A stretch of DNA of 64,000 nucleotides from Blautia sp. BIOML-A1 (GCF_009883055.1 NZ_WWVR01000034.1:1-64000); one strand, 5' to 3'. Numbered from the stretch's first letter, positions 1 through 8,280 are shown. Notes: generated by a model from the sequence alone, not told the origin. Numbers and translations: made by a program.

Positions 1-62
1 AGCAGCATTCCTCTTCCTCCTTCATACACTCTTACGGATGGAAATTTATAATCCACCTTGAA

Positions 63-473
63 TTAATACGACTTGCTCTGATGCTCAATATAACGTCGAA
101 TATTTTCCTCAGATACAGATCCGATTGTTTCCACATAATAGGAATGGTTCCACAGCTCTCCTTTCCACAGCTGGCTTCTTATTTCTGGAAAACGTTCAAA
201 CAGTTTTCTGCCGGTGATCCCCTTCAGATACTTGACAATTGCTGTTATGGACAGCTTTGGTGGAGCTGATACAAAACAGTGGACATGATCACCTTCACCA
301 CATTCAAATAAGTGAACAGTAAAACCCTTATCCTCTGCAATCTACTGCACCAGTTTCTGAAGATATTCCTCAATTTCTTGGTTTAATATTTTCCGCCGGT
401 ATTTCACCGACCATACCATATGGTAGTTGATATTACACACACAAGTTCTATAATGTATTAGATTTTCTTTCAT
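63..473 (-). pseudogene. tnpA: IS200/IS605-type TnpA transposase, interrupted by an in-frame stop
   Basis: Reading the minus strand from the ATG at 473 gives a 136-codon IS200-type HUH transposase, starting MKENLIHYRT and ending near HQSKSY. An in-frame TAG lies at codon 44 (342-344). The rest of the frame is intact to the TAA at 63. The HUH pair (HVH, in GEGDHVHCF) and the later YYVETIGS segment expected to carry the nucleophilic tyrosine both lie after the stop. In this family TnpA cuts and rejoins single-stranded DNA at hairpin ends. No TnpB partner is visible. Length and sequence are otherwise full, so this is a recently inactivated copy unless the amber codon is read through or is a sequencing error. 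Confidence 0.85.
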
Positions 474-480
474 ACATATA

Positions 481-678
481 GTATAACATGATGAATGGAA
501 ATGTGCAACAAAACCCCAAACATATTTTCGATTGTTTGTATGCCGGTTACGGCACTAATATCAGGGTGGGGGAGGAATTATTATATTTTTTCAATGTGCA
601 GATATGCACAATCCTGCGCTTTCATCTCGGTAATTGAATTGCCGAGGATTCCCGCTTATTATCCTAAGATTTATATCA
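481..678. other. Intergenic stretch with no recognised gene
   Basis: Between the tnpA remnant and the palindromic element I find no supported coding frame, RNA gene or hairpin. The small open frame here has no ribosome binding site and no recognisable protein features. Part of it may be the left end of the IS200-type element. Confidence 0.4.
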
Positions 679-870
679 CGAAAAAGAGAACAGTCTCCTG
701 ACTTTTTGACACGCGGCATTTCCGGATTCTTCCCGCGCATCTATCGATGACTGCTTTTGCAAACTCGCACCTGAAGGTGCTCAGACAGTGCAACGCAGTC
801 ATCATTAGCGCAGTCAGAATCTGCGGAAATTTGCTAAGTCAAATTTGTCAGGAGGCTGTTTCTTTTTCTG
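679..870. repeat. 192-bp imperfect palindrome, MITE-like or long stem-loop
   Basis: The two ends (679-702 and 847-870) are inverted copies of each other differing at only a few positions (GAAAAAGAGAACAGTCTCC against the complement of GGAGGCTGTTTCTTTTTC). The symmetry continues inward: GATGACTGC near 747-755 pairs with GCAGTCATC near 794-802, and the centre is GCACCT-GA-AGGTGC at 767-780. The whole segment could fold into one long hairpin. There is no open frame of note. It could be a non-autonomous mobile element or a bidirectional transcript end; no clear target duplication was found. Confidence 0.75.
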
Positions 871-1072
871 TATAGATGTCATTTAAAAGTATACTATACG
901 CCTTTTCTTCTGCTGTATATATGTATCCTGCCCTCGTCTGGCATGGTATCATCTTTGTGGTGCCACCACGCCCCGGGGGAATCGCCGCGGCCTGCGGCCG
1001 TGATCCAATAAGGTGCTCCCGATTACGGAAAACAATGAACTAACCAGCAAACGGGGCACACATCCCGTTGCG

Positions 1073-1369
1073 TCATTTAATCTCATTGTTTATCTTATTC
1101 ATGAGTTCCACCAGCTCGCTGTATTTCCCGGTTACATATCCATAATTCTTTGCTTTATGTGGCAGCTGGCAGTTCGTGCAGTCCTTGATCCCCTTTTCGG
1201 TAATTCTGAAATTTCCGCCGCATTTATCGCCGAGAGCATATAACGGGCAATAACAGAACAGGCAATTAAAATTCTCCGGATCCGCACCCTTATGGCACGG
1301 AAAATACTCACATTCTTTGTTGCTGAAAAAAGCGTAATGCTTTCCTTCCCAGTATGGTTTTTCCATCAT
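1073..1369 (-). CDS. Small cysteine-rich protein, probable metal-binding, under B12 riboswitch control
   Basis: This 98-residue protein has nine cysteines (KECEYFPCHKG, NCLFCYCPLY, GDKCGG, DCTNCQLPH), a spacing like the cysteine-rich small domain family (Pfam PF04071), which is thought to bind metal. As I recall, that domain also occurs near or fused to cobalamin synthesis proteins. The start at 1369 follows AAGGAG. It is the only gene downstream of a cobalamin riboswitch and its terminator on this strand, which links it to corrinoid or cobalt status. There is no signal peptide or membrane segment. Its biochemical role is unknown; handling of cobalt or of a corrinoid-related Fe-S or Zn site is inference. 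Confidence 0.75.
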   Translation of the reverse strand: MMEKPYWEGKHYAFFSNKECEYFPCHKGADPENFNCLFCYCPLYALGDKCGGNFRITEKGIKDCTNCQLPHKAKNYGYVTGKYSELVELMNKINNEIK

Positions 1370-1385
1370 TAATATCTCCTTTGGC

Positions 1386-1474
1386 TATATCAGATGGGAG
1401 TATCGACTCCCACCACTGATACTGATTTGTTGCTCGCTACCTAGAGATGTGGGAGTCATCTCACATCTGATATA
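1386..1474. repeat. 89-bp inverted-repeat element in the leader of the Cys-rich gene
   Basis: TATATCAGATG at 1386 is mirrored at 1464-1474, and each arm contains an internal hairpin (GGGAGTATCGACTCCC in the left arm, GGGAGTCATCTCAC in the right arm). The element ends just before the ribosome binding site of the Cys-rich gene, so it would be transcribed in its leader. It could be a small palindromic insertion or a leader structure. Confidence 0.55.
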
Positions 1475-1543
1475 ATATAAAGTAAAAAAAAGCAGCTATG
1501 ATATAAATCATGCTGTCAGTTCAGATTCTTATTTAAGAGGATT

Positions 1544-1618
1544 GCGATGCTACTCCGGGGTAGACAATGAATCCGTTCAAATATGCGGAGGGAACGAATG
1601 CATCCGGAGTAGTATCGC
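1544..1618. repeat. 75-bp stem-loop with a 15-bp stem
   Basis: GCGATGCTACTCCGG (1544-1558) pairs with CCGGAGTAGTATCGC (1604-1618) with one G-U type mismatch. A further inner pairing is possible between GAATCCGTTC and GAACGAATGC. It lies between the riboswitch terminator and the Cys-rich gene. Function unknown. Confidence 0.5.
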
Positions 1619-1714
1619 CTGCCATTTAATCATACCCTTAAAGGGCTACATGCTCTGCGGTGGCCAACGCAACAAAAGCATGCTGGTATAATTCATACGA
1701 ACAGGCGAATTCCA

Positions 1715-1745
1715 TAAAAAAATGCCTGCTTCCAATTAAGCAGAC
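1715..1745 (-). terminator. Intrinsic terminator of the first cobalamin riboswitch
   Basis: On the minus strand GTCTGCTT-loop-AAGCAGGC is followed directly by TTTTTTT. It lies about 60 nt downstream of the riboswitch aptamer and upstream of the Cys-rich gene. This fits B12-induced premature termination. Confidence 0.75.
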
Positions 1746-1805
1746 AACGCTTCGAGACTGCGGATATCTCTCAGTTGGTTGTTACACTTTACACGGAAGT
1801 TTAAC

Positions 1806-1992
1806 CTCGCCATACAAAGCAGGTTTCCTGACTTCAGGATCATCGCTTCCTCTCCCCTTCTCATACAACGGTCGTACAATGGGATAAATGAAAGGTCGCT
1901 CCTCTGTTACAGTGACCGGATCGCTCAGGATTCTCACCTGATTCCCTCTTCTGACTGCTACGCGGAAACAGCCAGCACTTCATATGTTCAAT
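1806..1992 (-). ncRNA. Cobalamin riboswitch (first copy)
   Basis: The minus strand carries the conserved blocks of the cobalamin aptamer (Rfam RF00174) in the right order: AGGTGAGAATCCTGAGC near 1930-1945, CACTGTAAC near 1900-1912, and GAAGTCAGGAAACCTGC near 1822-1838. A promoter lies just upstream at 2012-2040 and a terminator downstream at 1715-1745. When a corrinoid binds, this type normally stops expression. The controlled gene is the Cys-rich protein ending at 1073. Confidence 0.9.
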
Positions 1993-2011
1993 ATGGAATT
2001 ATACTGACATT

Positions 2012-2040
2012 ATAATAACATAAGTGTTGTTTATTGTCAA
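2012..2040 (-). promoter_or_regulatory. Promoter of the first riboswitch leader
   Basis: On the minus strand TTGACA (2035-2040) and TATTAT (2012-2017) are separated by 17 bp, close to sigma-A consensus. Transcription would start just before the cobalamin aptamer. Confidence 0.7.
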
Positions 2041-2079
2041 CTGTGCCTGATACTTTTTTCACAATTTTATGAACCGGAT

Positions 2080-2121
2080 GTTACTTCACCGGTAATATTC
2101 CGCGAGGCGTTTTGCCATGAC
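2080..2121. mobile_element. Fragment of the GTAACTGTTCAC small repeat element
   Basis: GTTACTTCACCGGTAATATT followed by CCGCGAGGCGTTTTGCCATGA matches the left end of the full element at 31334-31475 (read on its minus strand) with about six differences in 42 positions. No second end or target duplication remains. Confidence 0.6.
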
Positions 2122-2307
2122 ATAATTTATTTTTTCGTCTGTTCTTGCATTTTTTCAGTCTCCGTCCTATACTTATTTATATTTTTTACTCAGGCAGGAA
2201 CAAAGCGGACAAGTCCGTTTCAAACTCCCTGAATCCCTCAATCTTTGAGGGACTTGTTACGCTTAAAGTAAAAAAAATACAAAAGTATTTTCAGGAGGAG
2301 TTTTATT

Positions 2308-3156
2308 ATGATACAGGATATCGCACCACATGTTTACCACAATGAATACAAGCCGGTTCCACCAACGGCAGACAGCTTTATTCTTTCCTTTGAAGATAAG
2401 AAAATACTGTTTCATCAGGCCGGTCCGGAGACGGAAATTTCCTTTCTGCGTTTTCGGGAACTGGAAGGAAAGCTTCCTTCTCTTTATGAGAATTATATTT
2501 ACCTGTTCTCTATAGATGACAATCATTTTTATCTGATTCCAAATCTGGATATCAGCCTGGCTGACAATTATGAACTGCACAGCATACGGGAACTCCGCAC
2601 CGCCGCGCCGCGTCATCTTGCCTTTGCCGGCATCACCGGACACCAGATTTTCCAGTGGTACCAGAGCCGTCGATTCTGCGGCTGCTGCGGAACACCGATG
2701 AAGCACGACACAAAGGAGCGAATGATGCTCTGCCCTTCCTGTGGCCGTCATGAATATCCGGTTCTGATGCCCGCAGTTATCGTGGGAGTCATCAACGGAG
2801 ATAAACTTCTCCTCTCTAAATATGAAGGAAGAAATTTCAAGCTTCATGCTCTGATCGCCGGATTCGCAGAGATTGGCGAAACCATTGAAGAAACCGTCCA
2901 CCGGGAAGTCATGGAAGAAGTCGGTCTGAAGGTCAGAAACCTGCGCTACTACAAGAGTCAGCCATGGTCTTTCTCCGGTACACTGCTCTTCGGATTTTTC
3001 TGTGATGTAGACGGTGATGATACACTCACCGTTGACCACGAAGAACTTTCTATGGCCCAATGGTTTGACCGTGATAAGATCACCGGACAGGGAAATGACA
3101 TCAGCCTTACCAATGAGATGATGATGCTATTTGCCGCCGGAAAAGAGCCAAGATAA
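2308..3156 (+). CDS. nudC: NADH pyrophosphatase / RNA decapping Nudix hydrolase NudC
   Basis: The protein has 282 residues. A zinc ribbon is formed by CGCC at 124-127 and CPSC at 142-145, and the Nudix box spans about 185-207 (G-x5-E-x7-REVMEEVGL). The NudC signature SQPW follows at 217-220. NudC hydrolyses NAD(H) to NMN and AMP and in some bacteria removes NAD caps from RNA; it acts in the cytoplasm. The start follows AGGAGG about 10 bases upstream. It stands alone, with a CCCTCAATCTTTGAGGG hairpin upstream at about 2233-2249. Length and motifs are normal for the family. Confidence 0.93.
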   Translation: MIQDIAPHVYHNEYKPVPPTADSFILSFEDKKILFHQAGPETEISFLRFRELEGKLPSLYENYIYLFSIDDNHFYLIPNLDISLADNYELHSIRELRTAAPRHLAFAGITGHQIFQWYQSRRFCGCCGTPMKHDTKERMMLCPSCGRHEYPVLMPAVIVGVINGDKLLLSKYEGRNFKLHALIAGFAEIGETIEETVHREVMEEVGLKVRNLRYYKSQPWSFSGTLLFGFFCDVDGDDTLTVDHEELSMAQWFDRDKITGQGNDISLTNEMMMLFAAGKEPR

Positions 3157-3416
3157 TATGCAGCAAAGCTCTCTGTCATGCAGATTCGTGTGTGGCAGAG
3201 GGTTTTGTTATTTGTACCGTATTTTCCCTGTGTCAATTCTTTATTTTTTGGTATATGGAACATATCTTTTTATGATTATCCATGCTATAGTAACATCATC
3301 AAAGCTGTTCAGTTATTGCTTACTCCAAACACAGTAGGTAATTCCTCTAAATTGTTTTTTATATCTCGTTTACCAGCTGAACAGCTTTTTATCATTACCA
3401 CAGGGGGTTTTAGTTT

Positions 3417-4538
3417 ATGAAAGTTGTTGTTGCAGTTGATTCCTTTAAGGGAAGCATGACTTCCATGGAAGCCGGCATGGCCGTCAAAGCAGGTGTACTT
3501 GCCGCGCATAAAGATGCTGAAGTAATCGTTAAGCCACTGGCAGACGGCGGTGAAGGAACCACCGATGCCCTGATCGAAGGCCTGAACGGAGAACGTATTG
3601 ATGTCACTGTTACCGGTCCGTATCATGAATCTGTCAATGCTTATTATGGTTATCTCAAGGATACCAATACCGCTATCATGGAAATGGCTTCGGCTGCCGG
3701 GATCACGATTTCCGATCAGAAAGATCCTATGACTGCCACTACTTTTGGTGTAGGAGAAATGATTCTTGACGCTATCGGCAGAGGAATCCGCAATTTCATT
3801 ATCGGAATCGGCGGAAGTGCTACCAATGACGGTGGAATCGGAATGCTCCGTGCCCTTGGTTTCACCTTCCTTGATAAAGACGGAAATGAAACCGGCGAAG
3901 GCGGACAGGCACTTGCTAAAGTCGCTTCTGTGAAACTTTCTGACAAAACAGAGCTTCTTTCCCAGTGCAATTTCAAAATTGCCTGTGATGTCACCAATCC
4001 GCTCTGTGGTTTCCAGGGCGCAACTTATATTTACGGTCCACAAAAAGGTGTTACCTCCGAAATGCTTCCGGTTCTGGATGCAGGAATGGAAAACTATGCA
4101 AAAATTACTGCTGATGTGATTGGCAGAGACAATATGAATGCCTCCGGTGCAGGTGCAGCAGGTGGACTTGGGTTTGCATTCTTAAGCTACTTAAACGGAG
4201 AACTGACTCCTGGAATCCAGCTGATCCTGAATGCGGTTCATCTGGAGGATGAAATGAAAAATGCTGATGTTGTCGTAACCGGAGAAGGCCGTCTGGATCA
4301 TCAGACTGCCATGGGCAAGGCTCCTGTCGGTGTTGCAAAACTCGGCAAAAAATATGGTGCAAAAACGATTGCTTTTGCAGGAAGTGTTACAAAAGAAGCC
4401 GTTGCCTGCAATGAAGCCGGTATTGATGCTTTCTTCCCGATTGTTCGTGGAATCTCTACTCTTGAAGAAGCCATGAATCCTGCTACTGCAAAGGCAAATA
4501 TGACTGCTTCCGCTGAGCAGGTATTCCGTCTGTTTTAA
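3417..4538 (+). CDS. glxK: Glycerate kinase (GlxK/GarK family)
   Basis: The 373-residue protein begins with the family signature VVVAVDSFKGSMTS and contains GGSATNDGGIGM near residue 136 and TGEGRLDHQ near residue 290, typical of family 1 glycerate kinases (Pfam PF02595). It phosphorylates D-glycerate with ATP, feeding glycolysis. A GGGGG ribosome binding site precedes the ATG. A CdaR-type regulator lies downstream on the same strand. In enterobacteria CdaR controls glycerate and sugar-diacid genes, so the pair suggests local control. The product position (2- or 3-phosphoglycerate) cannot be read from sequence. Confidence 0.93.
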   Translation: MKVVVAVDSFKGSMTSMEAGMAVKAGVLAAHKDAEVIVKPLADGGEGTTDALIEGLNGERIDVTVTGPYHESVNAYYGYLKDTNTAIMEMASAAGITISDQKDPMTATTFGVGEMILDAIGRGIRNFIIGIGGSATNDGGIGMLRALGFTFLDKDGNETGEGGQALAKVASVKLSDKTELLSQCNFKIACDVTNPLCGFQGATYIYGPQKGVTSEMLPVLDAGMENYAKITADVIGRDNMNASGAGAAGGLGFAFLSYLNGELTPGIQLILNAVHLEDEMKNADVVVTGEGRLDHQTAMGKAPVGVAKLGKKYGAKTIAFAGSVTKEAVACNEAGIDAFFPIVRGISTLEEAMNPATAKANMTASAEQVFRLF

Positions 4539-4562
4539 TTTAACCAGCCCTTTTCCTTTTTT

Positions 4563-4643
4563 ACCCGTTGGTCTTCTCGTAACTGTTCACAGTAACGTCT
4601 TCTCCCTGACCAGCGGGTTTTTTGTATACAAGAACCCGCTGGT
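4563..4643 (+). terminator. glxK terminator with a small insertion in its loop and a second overlapping hairpin
   Basis: ACCCGTTGGTC (4563-4573) pairs with GACCAGCGGGT (4608-4618), followed by TTTTT, forming the glxK terminator. Its loop carries an 18-bp element remnant with target duplications. A third arm, AACCCGCTGGT (4633-4643), pairs perfectly with ACCAGCGGGTT (4609-4619), giving a competing hairpin. Confidence 0.75.
4579..4596. mobile_element. 18-bp remnant of the small repeat element with an exact 8-bp target duplication
   Basis: GTAACTGTTCACAGTAAC joins the left end (GTAACTGTTCAC) to the right end (AGTAAC) of the family, as if the interior had been deleted. It is flanked on both sides by GTCTTCTC (4571-4578 and 4597-4604). 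It sits in the loop of the glxK terminator. Confidence 0.75.
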
Positions 4644-4668
4644 ATTTTGTCCCAGGATTCGTTATAAT
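4640..4668 (+). promoter_or_regulatory. Probable promoter of the CdaR-type regulator
   Basis: A perfect TATAAT lies at 4663-4668, about 107 bases before the start codon. The -35 region at the usual distance (TGGTAT) is weak, so activation by another factor is possible. Confidence 0.45.
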
Positions 4669-4774
4669 GTTGCCAATGGGTTTATTTATTGATGCAGACC
4701 AGAAGATGTACTCTGCAAAGAAAGCACGCAAGGCAGCACGGAAAACTGCTGCCTATTGACCAGGAGGAACGCAA

Positions 4775-5851
4775 ATGACGCCTTATATCACCAGAGCCCT
4801 TGCACAGCAGATCGTAGATACCGTCCGGGATCTCTGCGGACAGAACGTTAATTTTATAGATTGTTCCGGGACAATTTTTGCAAGCACAGATGAAAGCCGG
4901 ATAGGAACCTTTCATGAGATCGGACGGGAAGCTGCTGCAAGCGGCAGTGTGATCGAAGTCCGTGAAAATGACCATTTCACCGGCACACAGCAGGGGGTCA
5001 ATCTTCCCATCTATCACAATCACAAGATCATCGCTGTCATCGGGATCACCGGAAATCCCGATGATGTGCAAAAATATGCCAGGCTGGCTGAACGTATCAC
5101 CCGGCTTCTGATCCGCGAGAAGGAACTGGATGCCTTCAACCGTACAGAATCCGAAAAGAAAAGTTATATTCTCCGTGGTCTTATCGATCATGAGGACATC
5201 CATCCTGAGTATCTTCGTGAAAATCTTTCCAGATGGAATATCGATGAAAAAAAATCCTGCCAGCTTCTTCGCCTGAAAATCCATTCTGACAACAGACCTG
5301 TACTCTCCGCTTCTCTGGACAATGCTGTCTCACAGCTTTTTAAACAGCTGGACTGCCAGCTTTTTACCTTTGTCTATCCGGATGAATATCTTGCAGTGAT
5401 TGAAGAGGCTGTTTTCCAACGGAAACAACAGTTTTTGATGGATTTTGCACAGAAATACAAAGACGCATTGTGGATTGCTGTGGGAAACCCTGCTTTTATC
5501 CACGAGATTTATGATTCCGCTTTTTCTGCCGAGATTGCTCTGAAATCCATGCCCGCCGGATGCAGCTATGTTGAGGCCGCCTCACTGGATCTGGAGCTGA
5601 TCCTCGCCTCCATAAATTCCCGCAGCAAAAAGGCCTTCCTTGCGAAAACTCTGGATAAGCTTTCTTCGGAAGACCTTAAATTGCTTCATATTTATTTTTC
5701 CTGTGACATGTCCCTCAAAAAGACCTGCGAGGAAACATTTCTCCACAAAAATACTGTCCAGTACAGACTGAACCAGATTTATAAAAAATGCGGCTGCAAT
5801 CCCAGGGAATTTCGGGATGCCGTGCGATTATATCTGGCATTGAAGATGTAA
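4775..5851 (+). CDS. cdaR: CdaR-type sugar-diacid/glycerate-responsive transcription regulator
   Basis: The 358-residue protein has an N-terminal putative sugar-diacid recognition domain (Pfam PF05651, about residues 3-135: MTPYITRALAQQIVDTV, IGITG) and a C-terminal PucR-type helix-turn-helix (about residues 300-355: TCEETFLHKNTVQYRLNQI). CdaR homologues activate genes for glycerate, glucarate or galactarate use. The ATG follows AGGAGG by seven bases. It lies directly downstream of glycerate kinase, the likely target, from its own TATAAT promoter. The true ligand is unknown but glycerate is the simplest guess. Confidence 0.85.
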   Translation: MTPYITRALAQQIVDTVRDLCGQNVNFIDCSGTIFASTDESRIGTFHEIGREAAASGSVIEVRENDHFTGTQQGVNLPIYHNHKIIAVIGITGNPDDVQKYARLAERITRLLIREKELDAFNRTESEKKSYILRGLIDHEDIHPEYLRENLSRWNIDEKKSCQLLRLKIHSDNRPVLSASLDNAVSQLFKQLDCQLFTFVYPDEYLAVIEEAVFQRKQQFLMDFAQKYKDALWIAVGNPAFIHEIYDSAFSAEIALKSMPAGCSYVEAASLDLELILASINSRSKKAFLAKTLDKLSSEDLKLLHIYFSCDMSLKKTCEETFLHKNTVQYRLNQIYKKCGCNPREFRDAVRLYLALKM

Positions 5852-5856
5852 CAATT

Positions 5857-8280
5857 CTATGCCAGCTGACTGATCAGTTTAAGAATCCTGCCTGCACAGG
5901 AACGGATTTCTTCTTCTGTAAGATCTCCGTTTCTGTATGCTTTACGAATACTCTCGGCATCTTCTGTATTTCCAGGCATGATAATGTCATTTCCTGCCGC
6001 AGCACATTTCCATGCAACACTTCCATCTTCCGGTACGGTTGTATTCCAGTCAGACATGATAACTCCATCAAATCCCCACTCTTTCCGGGCAATTCTGGTA
6101 CACAGATCTTTGCTGTTCGCCGCATGCACTCCATTGACAAGATTGTAAGAAGACATGATTGCTGTCGGCTGCCCCTCTTTCACTGCAATTTCAAATCCAC
6201 GAAGATAAATTTCTCTGAGCGTCCTCTCTGAAATCTTTACATCCACCCCCATACGGTTATCTTCCTGATTATTGCATGCAAAATGCTTAATTGTAACGCC
6301 GCATCCCTTATGGCACTGCACACCTTTTGTTACAGATGCTGCCAGCGTTCCTGAGAGGAACGGATCTTCTGAATAATACTCAAAATTTCGTCCACAAAGA
6401 GGATTTCTGTGGATATTCAGACCCGGTGCCAGCCACAGATTGACGTGAAATGCTTCCATCTCAAGTGCAACCGCTTCTCCAAATCTCTGCATCAGATCTC
6501 TGTTCCAGGTCTGAGCCATTACAGTTCCTACTGGGAATGCAGTGCAGTACTGATAATACTGGTCAGCACCCTCATGCTCTTCTCTGTCTACCAGGAAGCC
6601 GTTCTCCAGAGCCCCCAGTACACCGATTCCATAAACGGTATCTGTTGCCCTGTCCACTTCATAGTGCTGCTGCAATCGGATACCTGCCGGTCCGTCTGCC
6701 ATGATCAGCGATGGAATACCATACTTGTCAAGAAGTCCTTCTGTTGTCTCACCTGCGGTTCCCGGAACGCGGATTCCTGCTGCCCCCAGAGTACTTGTTG
6801 TTTCTGCAATATTTCCGTAGAGAAGAGGAATCAGATCTTCTGCCATCTGTTCCGTGGCATAAGCTGATCTGTATATTTTTTTCTCTTCTGGATGCGGTGT
6901 AAAAACAATACAATGGCTGTTATCTGCCGTTGTTTTTCTGCATTCGTACGTTTTCCACAGTTCTTCTTCTATCTCTGCTGTGTTTTCCAGGACACAGGTA
7001 TCCTCCAACGATACACTTTGCTCTACTTTCACAGTGCTACTGTATTCGAGAGATACAGAACTGTTTCCGGTCCAGATACCATAGTTTCCTTTTTCTACGA
7101 TCCACTGATGTTTTTCCTCAGAAAAATATGCCAGTTCTTTCTGTCCAACTGTGATCTTCAATGTTTCAGCTTCTCCCGGCTGCAAAAGCTTTGTTTTTGC
7201 ATACCCAACGAGACGGCGATATTCTTTCTTTACCTCTGTCTGAGGAAGAGATGCATAAATCTGCACAACTTCTTTTCCTGCATAAGTATCTCCGATATTA
7301 GTAACTTTCATTTCAACTGTAAGTTCTTTCTCCGAAGTCTCAATCCCTTTGAATTCTATTTTAAACTCTGTATAGGACAGTCCGAATCCAAACGGAAACA
7401 GTGGCTTTTTGCCAAAGCTGTCAAAATAACGGTATCCGACAAAAATCCCTTCTTTGTACTCTTCAGTATCCAGATTTCCATTCAGATAACTGTAATCCTC
7501 TGCAAAGGGGCAGTCTTCATATCTTCTCGCCCAGGTTGTCGTCAGTTTCGCACTTGGTACACAGTTTCCCAGCAGGATGTCTGCAACCGCATATCCACTC
7601 TCCTGCCCCGGCTGGGAAATATTAAGGATTGCCTTTATGTTCTCTGTATTTTCCAGAATGTCAGTCAGTTCGATCGGACCACCCGCATTCAGAAGCAGGA
7701 TGACCGGAATCTTTTTTTCATTCAGGAAAAAAAGATCTGCTGCTTCTCTTTCACTCAGATAATAGTCTCCTTTTACCCTGCGGCGGTCTTTACCCTCTCC
7801 GGAAATACGGCTGAGCACATACACAGCTGCTTTTGCATCTGCGATATCCCTTGCTTCAACAGCCCGTCCTTCCGGAAGAATAAAAGGGTTGTTTGCGTAT
7901 GCATCAAATGGATTATCTACGTGCTTTGCATCCTCAAGGATTTTTTCTTTCCAGACATTTCGTGCGTTTTTATAACGTTCTTCATAATCCTCCAGCCAGT
8001 CCTCGCTGGTAATAGTCACACCTGCTTCTTTCATTCCCTGATAAATGGAAATATTTTCTCTGTTATTTACATCACCGGAACCAATTCCGCCTTTAATAGT
8101 CTTTTCTGCCCCACTTCCAAGCAGTGCAATAGCTGAAGCTGTGGAAAGAGGAAGTACTCCTTCGTTTTTCAGAAGTACAATACCTTCCACCGCCGCTTCT
8201 CTTGCCAGAGTCCGGTGCCTGATTTCAAGTTCAGACAGACTCTGATCCATACTTCCACTGTGTCCCCATACATCTTTCAT
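5857..8280 (-). CDS. Glycoside hydrolase family 3 beta-glucosidase with permuted domain order
   Basis: The 807-residue protein shows GH3 domains in swapped order. The alpha/beta sandwich domain comes first (about 25-300, starting REAAVEGIVLLKNEGVLPL), then a fibronectin-III-like domain (about 310-400), and last the catalytic barrel (about 500-800). The barrel carries RNFEYYSEDP, KHFACNNQE and GVIMSDW, whose Asp744 is the expected nucleophile. Permuted GH3 enzymes are known in rumen clostridia. No signal peptide is present, so it should act on imported beta-glucosides. The ATG follows AGGAGG. It lies downstream of the CUT1 importer, separated from it by a terminator-like hairpin, and is probably partly co-transcribed with it. 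Confidence 0.93.
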   Translation of the reverse strand: MKDVWGHSGSMDQSLSELEIRHRTLAREAAVEGIVLLKNEGVLPLSTASAIALLGSGAEKTIKGGIGSGDVNNRENISIYQGMKEAGVTITSEDWLEDYEERYKNARNVWKEKILEDAKHVDNPFDAYANNPFILPEGRAVEARDIADAKAAVYVLSRISGEGKDRRRVKGDYYLSEREAADLFFLNEKKIPVILLLNAGGPIELTDILENTENIKAILNISQPGQESGYAVADILLGNCVPSAKLTTTWARRYEDCPFAEDYSYLNGNLDTEEYKEGIFVGYRYFDSFGKKPLFPFGFGLSYTEFKIEFKGIETSEKELTVEMKVTNIGDTYAGKEVVQIYASLPQTEVKKEYRRLVGYAKTKLLQPGEAETLKITVGQKELAYFSEEKHQWIVEKGNYGIWTGNSSVSLEYSSTVKVEQSVSLEDTCVLENTAEIEEELWKTYECRKTTADNSHCIVFTPHPEEKKIYRSAYATEQMAEDLIPLLYGNIAETTSTLGAAGIRVPGTAGETTEGLLDKYGIPSLIMADGPAGIRLQQHYEVDRATDTVYGIGVLGALENGFLVDREEHEGADQYYQYCTAFPVGTVMAQTWNRDLMQRFGEAVALEMEAFHVNLWLAPGLNIHRNPLCGRNFEYYSEDPFLSGTLAASVTKGVQCHKGCGVTIKHFACNNQEDNRMGVDVKISERTLREIYLRGFEIAVKEGQPTAIMSSYNLVNGVHAANSKDLCTRIARKEWGFDGVIMSDWNTTVPEDGSVAWKCAAAGNDIIMPGNTEDAESIRKAYRNGDLTEEEIRSCAGRILKLISQLA

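Noticed and set aside
679..870. CRISPR-like repeat
   Set aside because: There is only one palindrome, with no spaced direct repeats and no cas genes in the window.
1048..1069. Terminator after the Cys-rich gene
   Set aside because: AACGGG and CCCGTT can pair just after the stop codon, but the stem is short and no T-run follows on the minus strand.
2263..3060. Minus-strand open frame of 265 codons
   Set aside because: Antisense to nudC, which has full family motifs and a ribosome binding site.
6892..8136. Long plus-strand open frame of 414 codons
   Set aside because: It is antisense to the well-supported GH3 gene, has no ribosome binding site or recognisable domain, and is rich in Cys/Phe/Ser as expected of a shadow frame.
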